Below are positions 33,702 to 41,996 of a DNA stretch of 64,000 nt, one piece after another. The DNA comes from Hyphococcus lacteus (lineage in GTDB: Bacteria > Pseudomonadota > Alphaproteobacteria > Caulobacterales > Parvularculaceae). The stretch lies in the NCBI RefSeq assembly GCF_041058985.1, contig NZ_JBEHZE010000001.1, positions 2,170,001 to 2,234,000 of the forward strand, read 5' to 3'. Numbering within the stretch: position 1 is the first letter of the stretch; every line of letters starts with the position of its first letter. The position numbers and the translations under genes are program-made. The notes below the pieces were generated by a model. The model did not search any database. It was given only the letters and a program-made list of their open reading frames with translations, and had not been told where the DNA came from.

Positions 33702-34556
33702 TTAGGACCGGGATGTGAGGCGCGATAGGAACCGTCTGGCCCGTGCGATCCTTCGGTTTAGGATCGGCGGCAGAAAATCATCAAGTGTTTGGTTGATTTT
33801 GACCTGCCAATCGATTTGGTCGTCTGCCCCCCGCCGTGTCCGGAATTGGGTCGTGCGGGCGGGTTTAGAGCTGTCCCAAGTGGATGTGTAATAATAGAGC
33901 GCAATCGATTTGCGCGTGACCCCGTCTGGGTGCGCCACCGGCTCAGGGTTGCCATGCATACTGTCTTGGGTGGTTGTGAACATGACGCAGCGATTGGCGA
34001 TCGGTGTGATCGACTGTACGCGCTCTGACATATCAGTACGCCACAGCTCGAGCTGGCCACCGAATTCGTCTTTCCAGTCGTGATTGAGATAGATCAAGAC
34101 ATTGACCCGGCGTTCCAGATCGAGCGGTTTGTGGTGGTTAAAATCAGCATGCATCGACAAATGCCCGCCATTACTGATTTCATGGAACCCACCGCCTAGA
34201 AAGTATGGGTCCGGGATAAGCCCCTTGATCCCGGTGATGTTTTCAACCACGCGGATAAACGGACGGGAATTAAAGGCATAAAACAAATGCCTTAGGGCCG
34301 GTTCCATATGGTCCGGATGAAAGCTGGTTTTATAGCGTTCCTGCGCGCGATCGAATTGCATTGAATCGCGGTCAGGACGCGCGGGGAATTTTGCAAGACA
34401 TAGATCGACGAGAGAGGCGGGCAGGAAGTCATCAATAACGATATGCGGAAAAGGATCTCCACCAGCATATTGCTCGTGAAGGTCGGTGCCTAATTCCTTG
34501 CTATCTTCAAATTCAAATAGCGTGTTGTCGCTATTATGGGTCGAGAGAAATGCCAT
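33702..34556 (-). CDS. 2-oxoglutarate/Fe(II)-dependent oxygenase
   Basis: A 284-residue protein of the prolyl-4-hydroxylase-like double-stranded beta-helix family. The iron triad can be seen: His136 and Asp138 in HADFN (HxD) and His201 in MHGNP, with Arg215 in TRKSIALYYY as the likely 2-oxoglutarate contact. The N-terminal 35 residues are variable, followed by PFPHIVIDDFLPASLVDL, the usual family start of the fold. The substrate (protein, peptide or small molecule) is not known. It is monocistronic and minus-strand like its neighbours. Confidence 0.84.
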   Translation of the reverse strand: MAFLSTHNSDNTLFEFEDSKELGTDLHEQYAGGDPFPHIVIDDFLPASLVDLCLAKFPARPDRDSMQFDRAQERYKTSFHPDHMEPALRHLFYAFNSRPFIRVVENITGIKGLIPDPYFLGGGFHEISNGGHLSMHADFNHHKPLDLERRVNVLIYLNHDWKDEFGGQLELWRTDMSERVQSITPIANRCVMFTTTQDSMHGNPEPVAHPDGVTRKSIALYYYTSTWDSSKPARTTQFRTRRGADDQIDWQVKINQTLDDFLPPILNRRIARARRFLSRLTSRS

Positions 34557-34641
34557 TTTGCTCGCCGTCTATCACGTTAGCGCTCTCAGCTATCGCGGTC
34601 TTTGGAATAGATCAAGCGACGCCTTGCATCCCATATAAAGT

Positions 34642-34669
34642 GGTGCAAGGGCCACGCAGCCCTTGCACC
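34642..34669 (-). terminator. Hairpin downstream of the DUF885 gene
   Basis: GGTGCAAGGG (34642-34651) and CCCTTGCACC (34660-34669) form a 10-bp stem with an eight-base loop nine bases beyond the DUF885 stop. On the minus strand it is followed by ACTTTATAT, so termination would be moderate. Confidence 0.6.
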
Positions 34670-34677
34670 CTGGAAAG

Positions 34678-36498
34678 TTAACTTGCCTGTTGGTCGGCTA
34701 CCCATTCATCAGTGATGTCACTGAGAATGCCCAACGGCATCGCACCGTTCATCAAAATCATATCGTTAAACGCCTTGAGGTTAAAATCGTCACCCAGCGC
34801 TTGTTCGGCCCGTGCCCGCATATCCAACATCGCGAGCTGGCCTGTTTTGTATGATGTCGCTTGACCGGGCCAGACCACATAACGTTCGATCTCGCGTGTG
34901 ACTTCGGCTTCGGTCATGCCGGTATTTTCAATCATATAGGCGATGGCCTCTTCGCGGGACCATTTCTTCGCGTGCATCCCCGTATCGACGACCAAGCGAA
35001 CGGCACGAAAGATCTCTGCCTGAAGGCGACCAAGGTCACCAAGCGGATCGTCGGCATACATACCCATGTCGAGCGCAGCCATTCGTTCGGAATAAAGCGC
35101 CCAACCTTCGGAATAAGCACCGAATGGCGAAAGTGTCCGCAACATCGGCACCCCTTCGATAAGCTGTGAGGCTGAAAGTTGGAAATGGTGACCTGGAGCA
35201 GCCTCGTGATAAAGCAGCGTCGGTAGCGTCCAGCGCGGATTATCGGCAGTGTTTTTCAGGTTGATATAAAAACGACCGGGACGAGAGCCATCAATCGCGG
35301 GTGGGTTATAGTAACCACCGGGTGAAGAGTCCTGAGAGTAAACAGGGACGCGAACGATCTCGAGCGGTTGTGGTGGGATAGTGATGAAATAATCTTTGGC
35401 TTTTTCCATCACTTCGGTGTTGAGCTTAACAAGATAGTCGAGCATTTCCTGACGGCCTTCATCCGTGTTTGGGAATTGCCTTGCTGGGTCTTCCATCAAC
35501 TGTTTCACACGCTCAGCAACGGAGCCTTCGGTCAGACCCTGAGTAATCAGAATTTGATCCATTTCGGTTGTGATCCGGTCTACCTCTGAAAGCCCAACAT
35601 TATGGATTTCGTCAGCCGTCATGTCGGTTGTTGTGTATGATTTGAGGGCTGCGGCGTAAATTTTATCGCCGTTCGGAATGCGCCAAATACCGGCGTCGTG
35701 GTCGGTATCATTTAAAAGGTCTTCAAACAGCGCAATCATCGCCTCATAGCCGGGGATGACCTTGGTCGCGACGGCATTTTCGGTTTCGGCGAGATAGTGC
35801 GCACGCTTTTCTTCACTCATACCGTCGAGCGCTTCGAGCTTTGCGGGAAGGGTCGTAACTAACGGATTGCCAGAAGCTCCGCCGTCGATAAAGGCACGCA
35901 TACCGATAAGCGATTTCTCAAGGACGAAATCAGGCGGCACGACGCCTTTGCTGCGGTCGTCCTCCACGCGGGTTTTAACCTCGCCCAAAACGCGACCAAA
36001 TTCGTTGACCCGTGAGACATAGCGTTTGACGCTTTTCTCGTTCTTGATGATATGACTGTCGGTTAGGAATTGCGGCATGTCGGTGGTGACGCCGCCAAGT
36101 TGGCTAATGCGATAGCCGCCGGGCTCAAATGATGCCTGCCGGATAAGGTCATCAAAAAACCAAGCGGTGATTTTCCAACTCAACAATTCCTGACCTTTCA
36201 ATCCATCAGGTCCGTATTTGTCTAATCCTTTGCGGGCGCGTTGAAGTTTTTTAAGTGATTTGTCGTCTTGTTCTTTGGTGTAATCGGCAAGCTTTCCGCT
36301 ATGAAAATCGAGCGGTGTGTTATCAATAATGCCAAGTTGCGTGATTAATTCAGGGCTGTCGATTGCCAGTTCGATAGTTACTTTGTTGATATAATTATTG
36401 ACGCCTACTGGTGTGAACCAGAACCACATAGATGCGCCGCCAAGGGCCAGCACCAGTAACAGGAGCAAGCCGCCGAAAATCTTTCCGATAAGTTTCAT
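34678..36498 (-). CDS. DUF885-family predicted membrane-anchored metal-dependent hydrolase
   Basis: A 606-residue protein. Residues about 8-32 form one hydrophobic helix (FGGLLLLLVLALGGASMWFWF), an anchor or uncleaved signal, so the large domain is probably outside the cytoplasm. The family core is recognised by HEAAPGHH (431-438) and by YSQDSSPGGYYNPPAIDGSR (about 392). The HExxxGHH pattern resembles a zinc-peptidase motif, and GYSEGWALY-like AYSEGWALYSERMA follows. Catalytic activity has not been established from sequence. It is followed by a hairpin and lies divergent from pdhB. Confidence 0.83.
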   Translation of the reverse strand: MKLIGKIFGGLLLLLVLALGGASMWFWFTPVGVNNYINKVTIELAIDSPELITQLGIIDNTPLDFHSGKLADYTKEQDDKSLKKLQRARKGLDKYGPDGLKGQELLSWKITAWFFDDLIRQASFEPGGYRISQLGGVTTDMPQFLTDSHIIKNEKSVKRYVSRVNEFGRVLGEVKTRVEDDRSKGVVPPDFVLEKSLIGMRAFIDGGASGNPLVTTLPAKLEALDGMSEEKRAHYLAETENAVATKVIPGYEAMIALFEDLLNDTDHDAGIWRIPNGDKIYAAALKSYTTTDMTADEIHNVGLSEVDRITTEMDQILITQGLTEGSVAERVKQLMEDPARQFPNTDEGRQEMLDYLVKLNTEVMEKAKDYFITIPPQPLEIVRVPVYSQDSSPGGYYNPPAIDGSRPGRFYINLKNTADNPRWTLPTLLYHEAAPGHHFQLSASQLIEGVPMLRTLSPFGAYSEGWALYSERMAALDMGMYADDPLGDLGRLQAEIFRAVRLVVDTGMHAKKWSREEAIAYMIENTGMTEAEVTREIERYVVWPGQATSYKTGQLAMLDMRARAEQALGDDFNLKAFNDMILMNGAMPLGILSDITDEWVADQQAS

Positions 36499-36650
36499 TG
36501 TAATATCCCCTAGGATGCGTTTACCGCATTTTTGCTAGGTGCTTTTATGTCATTTGTTTTCAATGGTGGCGACGGTAAAAGACTGTAATTTTACTCGTCT
36601 TGGCTTATTAAGCGCTCTACATGGCTTTTTGGCATCGTTACCAGTCATGC

Positions 36651-36679
36651 TTGAGAGCAATAAATTATTACGCTATGAA
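36651..36679 (+). promoter_or_regulatory. Candidate sigma-70 promoter for pdhB-pdhC
   Basis: TTGAGA (36651-36656) and TATGAA (36674-36679) are separated by 17 bases in an AT-rich stretch upstream of pdhB, giving a start near 36686 and a leader of about 110 bases. A TATAAT also lies at 36704-36709 without a matching -35. Confidence 0.45.
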
Positions 36680-36794
36680 GCAAAAATCGATAATAAAATA
36701 GCATATAATATACAGTTTAAAGGTTGGCTCTTGTCCTATGGGGTATTGTGCGGCTAGGAAGAGCGCGCCGAATTTGGAAAGTTGAGATTAATCA

Positions 36795-38195
36795 ATGCCA
36801 ACGCCGATATTAATGCCTGCCTTATCGCCCACTATGGAAGAGGGCACACTCGCAAAATGGAACGTCAAAGAGGGTGATAAAGTCTCCTCCGGTGACGTTA
36901 TTGCCGAGATTGAAACCGACAAAGCGACCATGGAAGTGGAAGCCGTCGATGAAGGAATCATTGGAAAAATCCTTGTCTCTGAAGGAACAGAGAGCGTAAA
37001 GGTCAATGATCCGATTGCCGTTTTGGTCGATGATGGCGAGAGTGCAGAAGACATAGATGTGAGCGCACTCAATGGTGCCGCGCCTGCCGCCGCCGAATCT
37101 ACACAAGAAGAAGACGAAGCCACAGAGGATGATTCATCTTCGGATGATGAAACCGCCGTTCGCCCAGCGATGACGGCTGCAAGTGACCCGGAATTGCCAG
37201 ACGGGGTCGAGATGGTCCAAACCACCATTCGCGATGCGCTTCGGGACGCAATGGCCGAGGAAATGCGTCGTGATGGTGATGTGTTTTTGATGGGCGAAGA
37301 AGTCGCCGAGTATCAAGGCGCTTATAAAGTCAGTCGTGGCCTTTTAGAAGAATTTGGCTCCCGCCGTGTGGTTGATACGCCGATCACCGAATATGGCTTT
37401 GCTGGTTTAGGTGTGGGCGCGGCTTTTGCGGGTCTTAGGCCTATTGTTGAGTTTATGACCTGGAACTTCGCCATGCAGGCGATTGACCACATCATTAATT
37501 CAGCAGCGAAAACCCGTTATATGTCCGGCGGCCAGATGGGATCGCCGATTGTGTTTCGTGGCCCTAATGCTGCGGCGAGCCGCGTTGGCGCACAGCACTC
37601 TCAAGATTATGCACCGTGGTATGCGAATATTCCGGGCCTGATTGTGATCGCGCCGTTCTCGGCATCCGACGCCAAGGGCCTTCTTAAAGCTGCGATCCGC
37701 AATCCAAACCCTGTTGTGTTTCTTGAGCATGAGCTTCTTTACGGCGACACAATGGATGTGCCCGATGTGGAAGATTGGGTTTTGCCGATCGGTAAGGCGA
37801 AAATCGTGCGCGAAGGTTCGGACGTGACGATTGTTTCCTATTCGCGCGGCGTGAAATTCTCGCTGGAAGCCGCAGAAAAACTTGCAGAAAATGGCATCAA
37901 CGCCGAAGTCGTTGACCTGCGCACGATCCGTCCGATGGATGTTGAGACAGTGATCGAGTCAGTCAAAAAGACCAATCGCGTTGTTACAGTCGAAGAAAGC
38001 TGGGGGCCATGCGGCATTGGCTCAGAGGTCGCGTGGCAAGTTACTCAACATGCGTTCGATTATCTCGATGCACCGCCTGCGCGGGTTTGTCAGGAGGATA
38101 CGCCTTTGCCATATGCGGCGAACCTTGAGATTTTAAGCCTTCCGAATGCGGATAAAATTGTTAAGGCCGTCAAGCAAGTGATGTATAAGGACTAA
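36795..38195 (+). CDS. pdhB: Pyruvate dehydrogenase E1 beta subunit with N-terminal lipoyl domain
   Basis: E1 beta decarboxylates pyruvate with E1 alpha and thiamine diphosphate. This 466-residue form has a lipoyl domain at 1-78 (lipoyl Lys43 in EIETDKATMEVEA), an acidic linker (EDEATEDDSSSDDE), then the catalytic part with DVFLMGEEVAEYQGAYKVS, FGSRRVVDTPITEYGFAG, RMYSGG-equivalent RYMSGGQMGSPIVFRGP and HSQDYAPWYANIPGL. A lipoylated E1 beta is an alphaproteobacterial hallmark. pdhA, normally directly upstream, is not in this window. pdhC follows after two bases. Confidence 0.96.
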   Translation: MPTPILMPALSPTMEEGTLAKWNVKEGDKVSSGDVIAEIETDKATMEVEAVDEGIIGKILVSEGTESVKVNDPIAVLVDDGESAEDIDVSALNGAAPAAAESTQEEDEATEDDSSSDDETAVRPAMTAASDPELPDGVEMVQTTIRDALRDAMAEEMRRDGDVFLMGEEVAEYQGAYKVSRGLLEEFGSRRVVDTPITEYGFAGLGVGAAFAGLRPIVEFMTWNFAMQAIDHIINSAAKTRYMSGGQMGSPIVFRGPNAAASRVGAQHSQDYAPWYANIPGLIVIAPFSASDAKGLLKAAIRNPNPVVFLEHELLYGDTMDVPDVEDWVLPIGKAKIVREGSDVTIVSYSRGVKFSLEAAEKLAENGINAEVVDLRTIRPMDVETVIESVKKTNRVVTVEESWGPCGIGSEVAWQVTQHAFDYLDAPPARVCQEDTPLPYAANLEILSLPNADKIVKAVKQVMYKD

Positions 38196-38197
38196 TC

Positions 38198-39505
38198 ATG
38201 CCAACCCCAATCCTCATGCCTGCCTTATCGCCCACTATGGAAGAGGGCACACTTGCAAAATGGAACGTTAAAGAAGGCGACAAAGTCTCTTCTGGTGACG
38301 TGATTGCTGAGATCGAAACCGACAAAGCGACCATGGAAGTGGAAGCGGTGGACGAGGGGACCGTTGGCAAAATCATTATCGCCGAAGGCACCGAAGCGGT
38401 TAAGGTCAATGCACCGATCGCCGTTCTACTTGATGATGGCGAAAGCGCCGGCGATATTGATATGGACGCGTTAGCGGGCGGTGGTACCCCTAAGGCTGAC
38501 GACACCAAAAAAGCTGAAGCGGCGGCTTCACCTAAGGCTGACTCGCCCAAGGAAGCCCCCGCGAAACCTGCACCTAAGGCCAATGGTTCTTCGAATGGGC
38601 GCGTATTGGCATCACCGCTGGCAAAGCGCATCGCATCACAAAACGGAATCGACCTTTCTGCTGTAAGCGGTTCAGGGCCCCGTGGCCGTGTGGTTAAACG
38701 CGACGTTGAAAAAGCGATGAAAGACGGCACAGGCAAAGCCTCTAGCGCCAGTGCACCACAACAGATTGCACCGGCAACGATCGACGCCCGCCTCTATCCC
38801 GCGGATAGCTATGAGGCCGTCAAACTTGATGGCATGCGTAAAGTCATCGCGAAACGGCTCACCCAAAGCTTCAATCAGGAAGTGCCGCATTTCCCGCTGA
38901 ATATCGACATTGAACTCGATACGCTGTTGGAGGCACGCAAACGCATTAACGCTACCTCGCCGAAAGACGGCGATGGTGCGTTTAAACTGTCGGTCAATGA
39001 TTTTATTATCAAAGCGTCGGCAATGGCGCTCAAGCAAGTTCCTGCCGCCAACGCGACCTATACGGACGAAGCGATTTTGCTTCACAAACACGCGGACATT
39101 GGTGTTGCGGTGGCCATTGACGGTGGCTTGATCACTCCCATCGTTTGGAAGGCCGAAGAAAAGGGCCTCAAGCAGATTTCAGCCGAAGTCAAAGACATGG
39201 CTGGCCGCGCGCGAAACAAAAAGCTCAAGCCTGAAGAATATCAGGGCGGCACATTCTCTGTGTCGAACCTGGGCATGTTCGGAATCACGTCGTTCTCATC
39301 AATTGTGAATCAGCCGCAAGGCGCGATTATGTCAGTGGGTGCGGGCCAGGAGCGTGTGATCGTGAAGAACGGCAAGATGGAAATCGCGACGATGATGACC
39401 GTGACTTTGACTTGCGATCACCGGGTGGTTGATGGCGCTGTTGGCGCGCAGTTCCTTGCGGCGTTCAAAAACTTCATCGAAGAACCAACCTCGATGCTGC
39501 TTTAA
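38198..39505 (+). CDS. pdhC: Dihydrolipoamide acetyltransferase, PDH E2
   Basis: Core of the PDH complex; moves the acetyl group from E1 to CoA. The 435-residue protein has one lipoyl domain (1-78, Lys43), a Pro/Ala/Lys linker, an E3/E1-binding domain (about 137-170, ASPLAKRIASQNGIDLSAVS, GPRGRVVKRDVE) and the catalytic domain with DHRVVDG (His408, Asp412). Its first 54 residues are identical to those of PdhB, and the coding DNA also stays alike, as described in the findings. No E3 gene follows. Confidence 0.97.
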   Translation: MPTPILMPALSPTMEEGTLAKWNVKEGDKVSSGDVIAEIETDKATMEVEAVDEGTVGKIIIAEGTEAVKVNAPIAVLLDDGESAGDIDMDALAGGGTPKADDTKKAEAAASPKADSPKEAPAKPAPKANGSSNGRVLASPLAKRIASQNGIDLSAVSGSGPRGRVVKRDVEKAMKDGTGKASSASAPQQIAPATIDARLYPADSYEAVKLDGMRKVIAKRLTQSFNQEVPHFPLNIDIELDTLLEARKRINATSPKDGDGAFKLSVNDFIIKASAMALKQVPAANATYTDEAILLHKHADIGVAVAIDGGLITPIVWKAEEKGLKQISAEVKDMAGRARNKKLKPEEYQGGTFSVSNLGMFGITSFSSIVNQPQGAIMSVGAGQERVIVKNGKMEIATMMTVTLTCDHRVVDGAVGAQFLAAFKNFIEEPTSMLL

Positions 39506-39822
39506 GAGATTGCACGCATCCCGCGAGAGCGGCCATTAATCAAGAGATCGATACGGAATTCAGGTCGCCATTTACTTTGCCCATTGGTTGAATTGTGCCG
39601 TTGCGAAATCTATCAGGGTTGGTGGTTCATGCACCGTGCGCGCAGAAGTTAAAAAATACTAGTAATTACAAATCACTATGGTCTATTTGGGTGTGTCCCA
39701 ATGCTCTTTGATCAAGTCAATGTGAGGTTGCATCGCAATATGGCCACAATTTCGCCGCGAGAAAATTCTAATTGATTGCAATATTCCTCTCATCGCAAGG
39801 GCGTTGAGTATCTCCGAGCGAA

Positions 39823-39879
39823 GGCGAGGCGCTCAGCCAATTTCTCTCCCCCCGTGCTGGATCCGCCTCGCCACTTTTT
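39823..39879 (+). ncRNA. Candidate structured RNA with C-rich loop
   Basis: GGCGAGGCG (39823-39831) and CGCCTCGCC (39864-39872) make a perfect 9-bp stem enclosing 32 bases, including a nested CAGC/GCTG stem (39834-39837 with 39856-39859). The loop carries CTCTCCCCCC at 39844-39853, and TTTTT (39875-39879) follows the stem. It may be an sRNA 3' end or a terminator of the pdhBC message; both fit. Confidence 0.35.
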
Positions 39880-39915
39880 CAATATTCGTGTTTAGCGTGT
39901 GTTGGCTAAAAAAAC

Positions 39916-40075
39916 TTGCGCGATAATGGGTGTAAGTTTATAACATAACTAAAGCAGGGCCAGTTGCGTTTGATGTTGTGGCCGGTGCTGAACGAGTTAG
40001 TTGCGTAAGTGTATGTGGCGTTGCGTTTCGATAACGGGCGGTCTCAAGTCCCCCATTTAGAGGCCGCCCGTTTTT
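39916..40075 (+). ncRNA. Candidate sRNA with own promoter and terminator
   Basis: TTGCGC (39916-39921), 17 bases, TATAAC (39939-39944) predicts initiation near 39951. A strong hairpin ends at 40075. The approximately 125-base transcript between has no ORF, so a small RNA is possible. An alternative is that the terminator simply ends a long pdhBC transcript. Confidence 0.4.
40033..40075 (+). terminator. Strong intrinsic terminator upstream of rplK
   Basis: AACGGGCGGTCTC pairs with GAGGCCGCCCGTT, with one base offset, around a loop of about 14 bases, followed by TTTTT at 40071-40075. It would shield rplK-rplA from upstream transcription. Confidence 0.85.
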
Positions 40076-40122
40076 CATAGCCGATATCTACGGCAACCCC
40101 GATAAAATCCCAATATTTGCAC

Positions 40123-40151
40123 TTGCGAACCCGGCCCGCGTGATCTAATAC
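40123..40151 (+). promoter_or_regulatory. Candidate promoter for rplK-rplA
   Basis: TTGCGA (40123-40128), 17-base spacer, TAATAC (40146-40151). It lies between the upstream terminator and rplK and would give a leader of about 105 bases. Confidence 0.5.
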
Positions 40152-40262
40152 CCGCGGCTTCGCGGGAGGTTTTTGGCAAAGTCCAGCCAGAATCGGACCG
40201 CGACCCTTCAACGGACCAAGCTGTTAATTCGGCGCGGTCGCCATAAACGAGAAGGCTTTGAA

Positions 40263-40691
40263 ATGGCTAAGAAAATCTCAGGCTACCTGAAACTTCAGGT
40301 GCCGGCGGGTGCGGCGACGCCGTCTCCACCCATCGGTCCAGCGCTCGGCCAGCGCGGTCTAAACATCATGGAATTCTGCAAGGCGTTCAACGCCAAAACG
40401 CAGGAAATGGAAAAAGGGATGCCAATCCCGACGATCATTACGATCTTTTCCGACAAATCTTTCACGTTCAAAACGAAGACTCCGCCGGCTTCTTATTTCC
40501 TCAAGAAAGCAGCGAAGCTTCCAAAAGGTGGTACTGCGCCCGGTAAAGAAGTTGCCGGAACAGTAACGGTCGCGCAGTGCCGCGAAATCGCCGAAGCGAA
40601 AATGAAAGACCTCAACGCCAATGACCTCGACGCAGCGACCAAGATTATTATGGGTTCTGCGCGGTCCATGGGCCTAGCGGTGCAGGAGTAG
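40263..40691 (+). CDS. rplK: Ribosomal protein L11
   Basis: A 142-residue component of the 50S GTPase-associated region, binds 23S rRNA with L10-L12. Recognised by KKISGYLKLQVPAGAATPSP, PIGPALGQRGLNIMEFCKAF and the C-terminal RNA-binding part MGSARSMGLAVQ. The open frame extends 30 codons upstream to 40173, but L11 starts at MAKKISGY, and an AGAAGG site precedes that ATG. rplA follows five bases later, so the pair is one unit. Confidence 0.98.
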   Translation: MAKKISGYLKLQVPAGAATPSPPIGPALGQRGLNIMEFCKAFNAKTQEMEKGMPIPTIITIFSDKSFTFKTKTPPASYFLKKAAKLPKGGTAPGKEVAGTVTVAQCREIAEAKMKDLNANDLDAATKIIMGSARSMGLAVQE

Positions 40692-40696
40692 GATCA

Positions 40697-41389
40697 ATGG
40701 CGAAACCAGGAAAAAGAATTCGCACTGCTCGTGAAGCGGTTGATCGCAACAAGTTTTACACTGTTGCTGATGCGGTAAAGATTCTAAAGAGCAACGCAAC
40801 TGCGAAGTTCGATGAGTCGATTGAAATTGCGATGAACCTCGGCGTTGATCCACGTCATGCTGACCAAATGGTTCGCGGCGTTGTATCACTTCCAAACGGC
40901 ACAGGTCGTTCGGTTCGCGTTGCTGTTTTTGCGAAAGACGCAAAAGCGGAAGAAGCAACAAAAGCTGGCGCAGACATTGTTGGCGCAGAAGACCTCATGG
41001 AAAAAATTCAAAACGGCTTTATGGATTTTGACCGCGTTATCGCAACGCCAGACATGATGGCTGTTGTTGGTCGTCTCGGTAAGGTGCTTGGTCCACGCGG
41101 CCTAATGCCAAACCCGAAAGTGGGCACAGTAACGCCTAATGTCGCGCAAGCGGTAAAAGATTCAAAAGGCGGCGCAGTTGAATTCCGTGTTGAAAAATCC
41201 GGTATCGTTCACGCTGGCGTCGGCAAGGCAAGCTTTGGCGAAGATGCGCTGACCGAAAATGTGAATGCATTTATCAACGCCGTAACCAAAGCAAAACCTG
41301 CTGGGTCAAAAGGCACGTATGTCAAGAAAGTTTCGCTTTCTTCGACTATGGGCCCAGGCCTTAAAGTAGAGACGTCCGGCGCGGCATAA
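40697..41389 (+). CDS. rplA: Ribosomal protein L1
   Basis: A 230-residue L1-stalk protein and, in many bacteria, translational repressor of the L11 operon. The start KPGKRIRTAREAVDRNKFY, the middle GVDPRHADQMVRG and the signature PRGLMPNPKVGTVTPNV (about 135-151) are all present. It is two-gene coupled with rplK and is followed by a strong terminator instead of rplJ; the copper-handling genes intervene. Confidence 0.98.
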   Translation: MAKPGKRIRTAREAVDRNKFYTVADAVKILKSNATAKFDESIEIAMNLGVDPRHADQMVRGVVSLPNGTGRSVRVAVFAKDAKAEEATKAGADIVGAEDLMEKIQNGFMDFDRVIATPDMMAVVGRLGKVLGPRGLMPNPKVGTVTPNVAQAVKDSKGGAVEFRVEKSGIVHAGVGKASFGEDALTENVNAFINAVTKAKPAGSKGTYVKKVSLSSTMGPGLKVETSGAA

Positions 41390-41414
41390 CGCCAACTGGT
41401 CATCATTAAGCGTT

Positions 41415-41444
41415 AAAAGCGGTCCTTTATGGGCCGCTTTTTTT
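41415..41444 (+). terminator. Terminator after rplA
   Basis: AGCGGTCC (41418-41425) pairs with GGGCCGCT (41431-41438), loop TTTAT, flanked by As and followed by a run of Ts (41438-41444). It ends rplK-rplA and separates it from the copper islet. Confidence 0.88.
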
Positions 41445-41522
41445 ATATGCGGCATTAAACGCAATTGCGATGTTGCGTGTAATGCCGCTATTTCCCGCGG
41501 ACTGATTGTTTGAGGAGTCGTC

Positions 41523-41930
41523 GTGCCGATTGGCTTGCGACATATCATTGCGAAAGTTCGGCTATGTCTGTTTGTGCTATTCGCACTCGGGCAGATGATG
41601 CCGTCTGGGCTGGCGCTTGCTTCTGAAGACGGCGATTTCACCTTTGTCATTTGCACAATGGATGGTGCGAAGTCGGTTTCCTGGCAGGAAATGACCGGCG
41701 AGCCATCGCCATTTCAATCTGAGAACCAAGACCAGTCAGAGGACGTTTGCCACGCTTGCGTCATGGGTGCTTGCGCTGTGGCGGGCATCAATGCACCGAC
41801 TTCGAGTATCAATGTTGCGACGCCGGCAATCCACGATTGCGGCTATACATACCTTTTGGCCAAGAGTGCGCTCTATGCGGCGGGTCCGCCACTGCCTTCG
41901 CGTGCGCCACCAGCACCGGTCCTGATCTAA
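41523..41930 (+). CDS. DUF2946-family exported Cys-rich protein
   Basis: A 135-residue protein starting with GTG (41523) after a GAGGAG element. It has an N-terminal hydrophobic segment (LCLFVLFALGQMMPSGLALAS), a signal or anchor, a cysteine cluster (VICTMDG and CHACVMGAC) and the RAPPAP C-terminal motif common to DUF2946. The family is repeatedly found beside copper-handling genes; metal binding is inferred from the CHAC-MGAC cluster, not shown. It is the first of three genes between rplA and rplJ. Confidence 0.72.
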   Translation: MPIGLRHIIAKVRLCLFVLFALGQMMPSGLALASEDGDFTFVICTMDGAKSVSWQEMTGEPSPFQSENQDQSEDVCHACVMGACAVAGINAPTSSINVATPAIHDCGYTYLLAKSALYAAGPPLPSRAPPAPVLI

Positions 41931-41996
41931 TTCATCAGTAACCGGTGTTTCTCTGTTGAAACGCCACAATTTTTCGCGCTTCTTCAGGAGTTCCTA

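Larger units (their letters stand above)
39506..40262. other. Gene-free stretch between pdhC and rplK
   Basis: No ORF of note and no tRNA. It holds a 9-bp hairpin with a C-rich loop at 39823-39879, a promoter-like pair at 39916-39944, a strong terminator at 40033-40075, and a promoter (40123-40151) for rplK. secE and nusG, the usual genes upstream of rplK, are missing here. The first 300 bases after pdhC show no further structure that I can support. Confidence 0.6.

Noticed and set aside
36539..36757. A 72-codon plus-strand frame before pdhB
   Set aside because: Begins with GTG, has no ribosome site and covers the AT-rich promoter region.
39506..40262. A tRNA-Trp or secE-nusG remnant
   Set aside because: I looked for a cloverleaf and for SecE or NusG fragments and found none.
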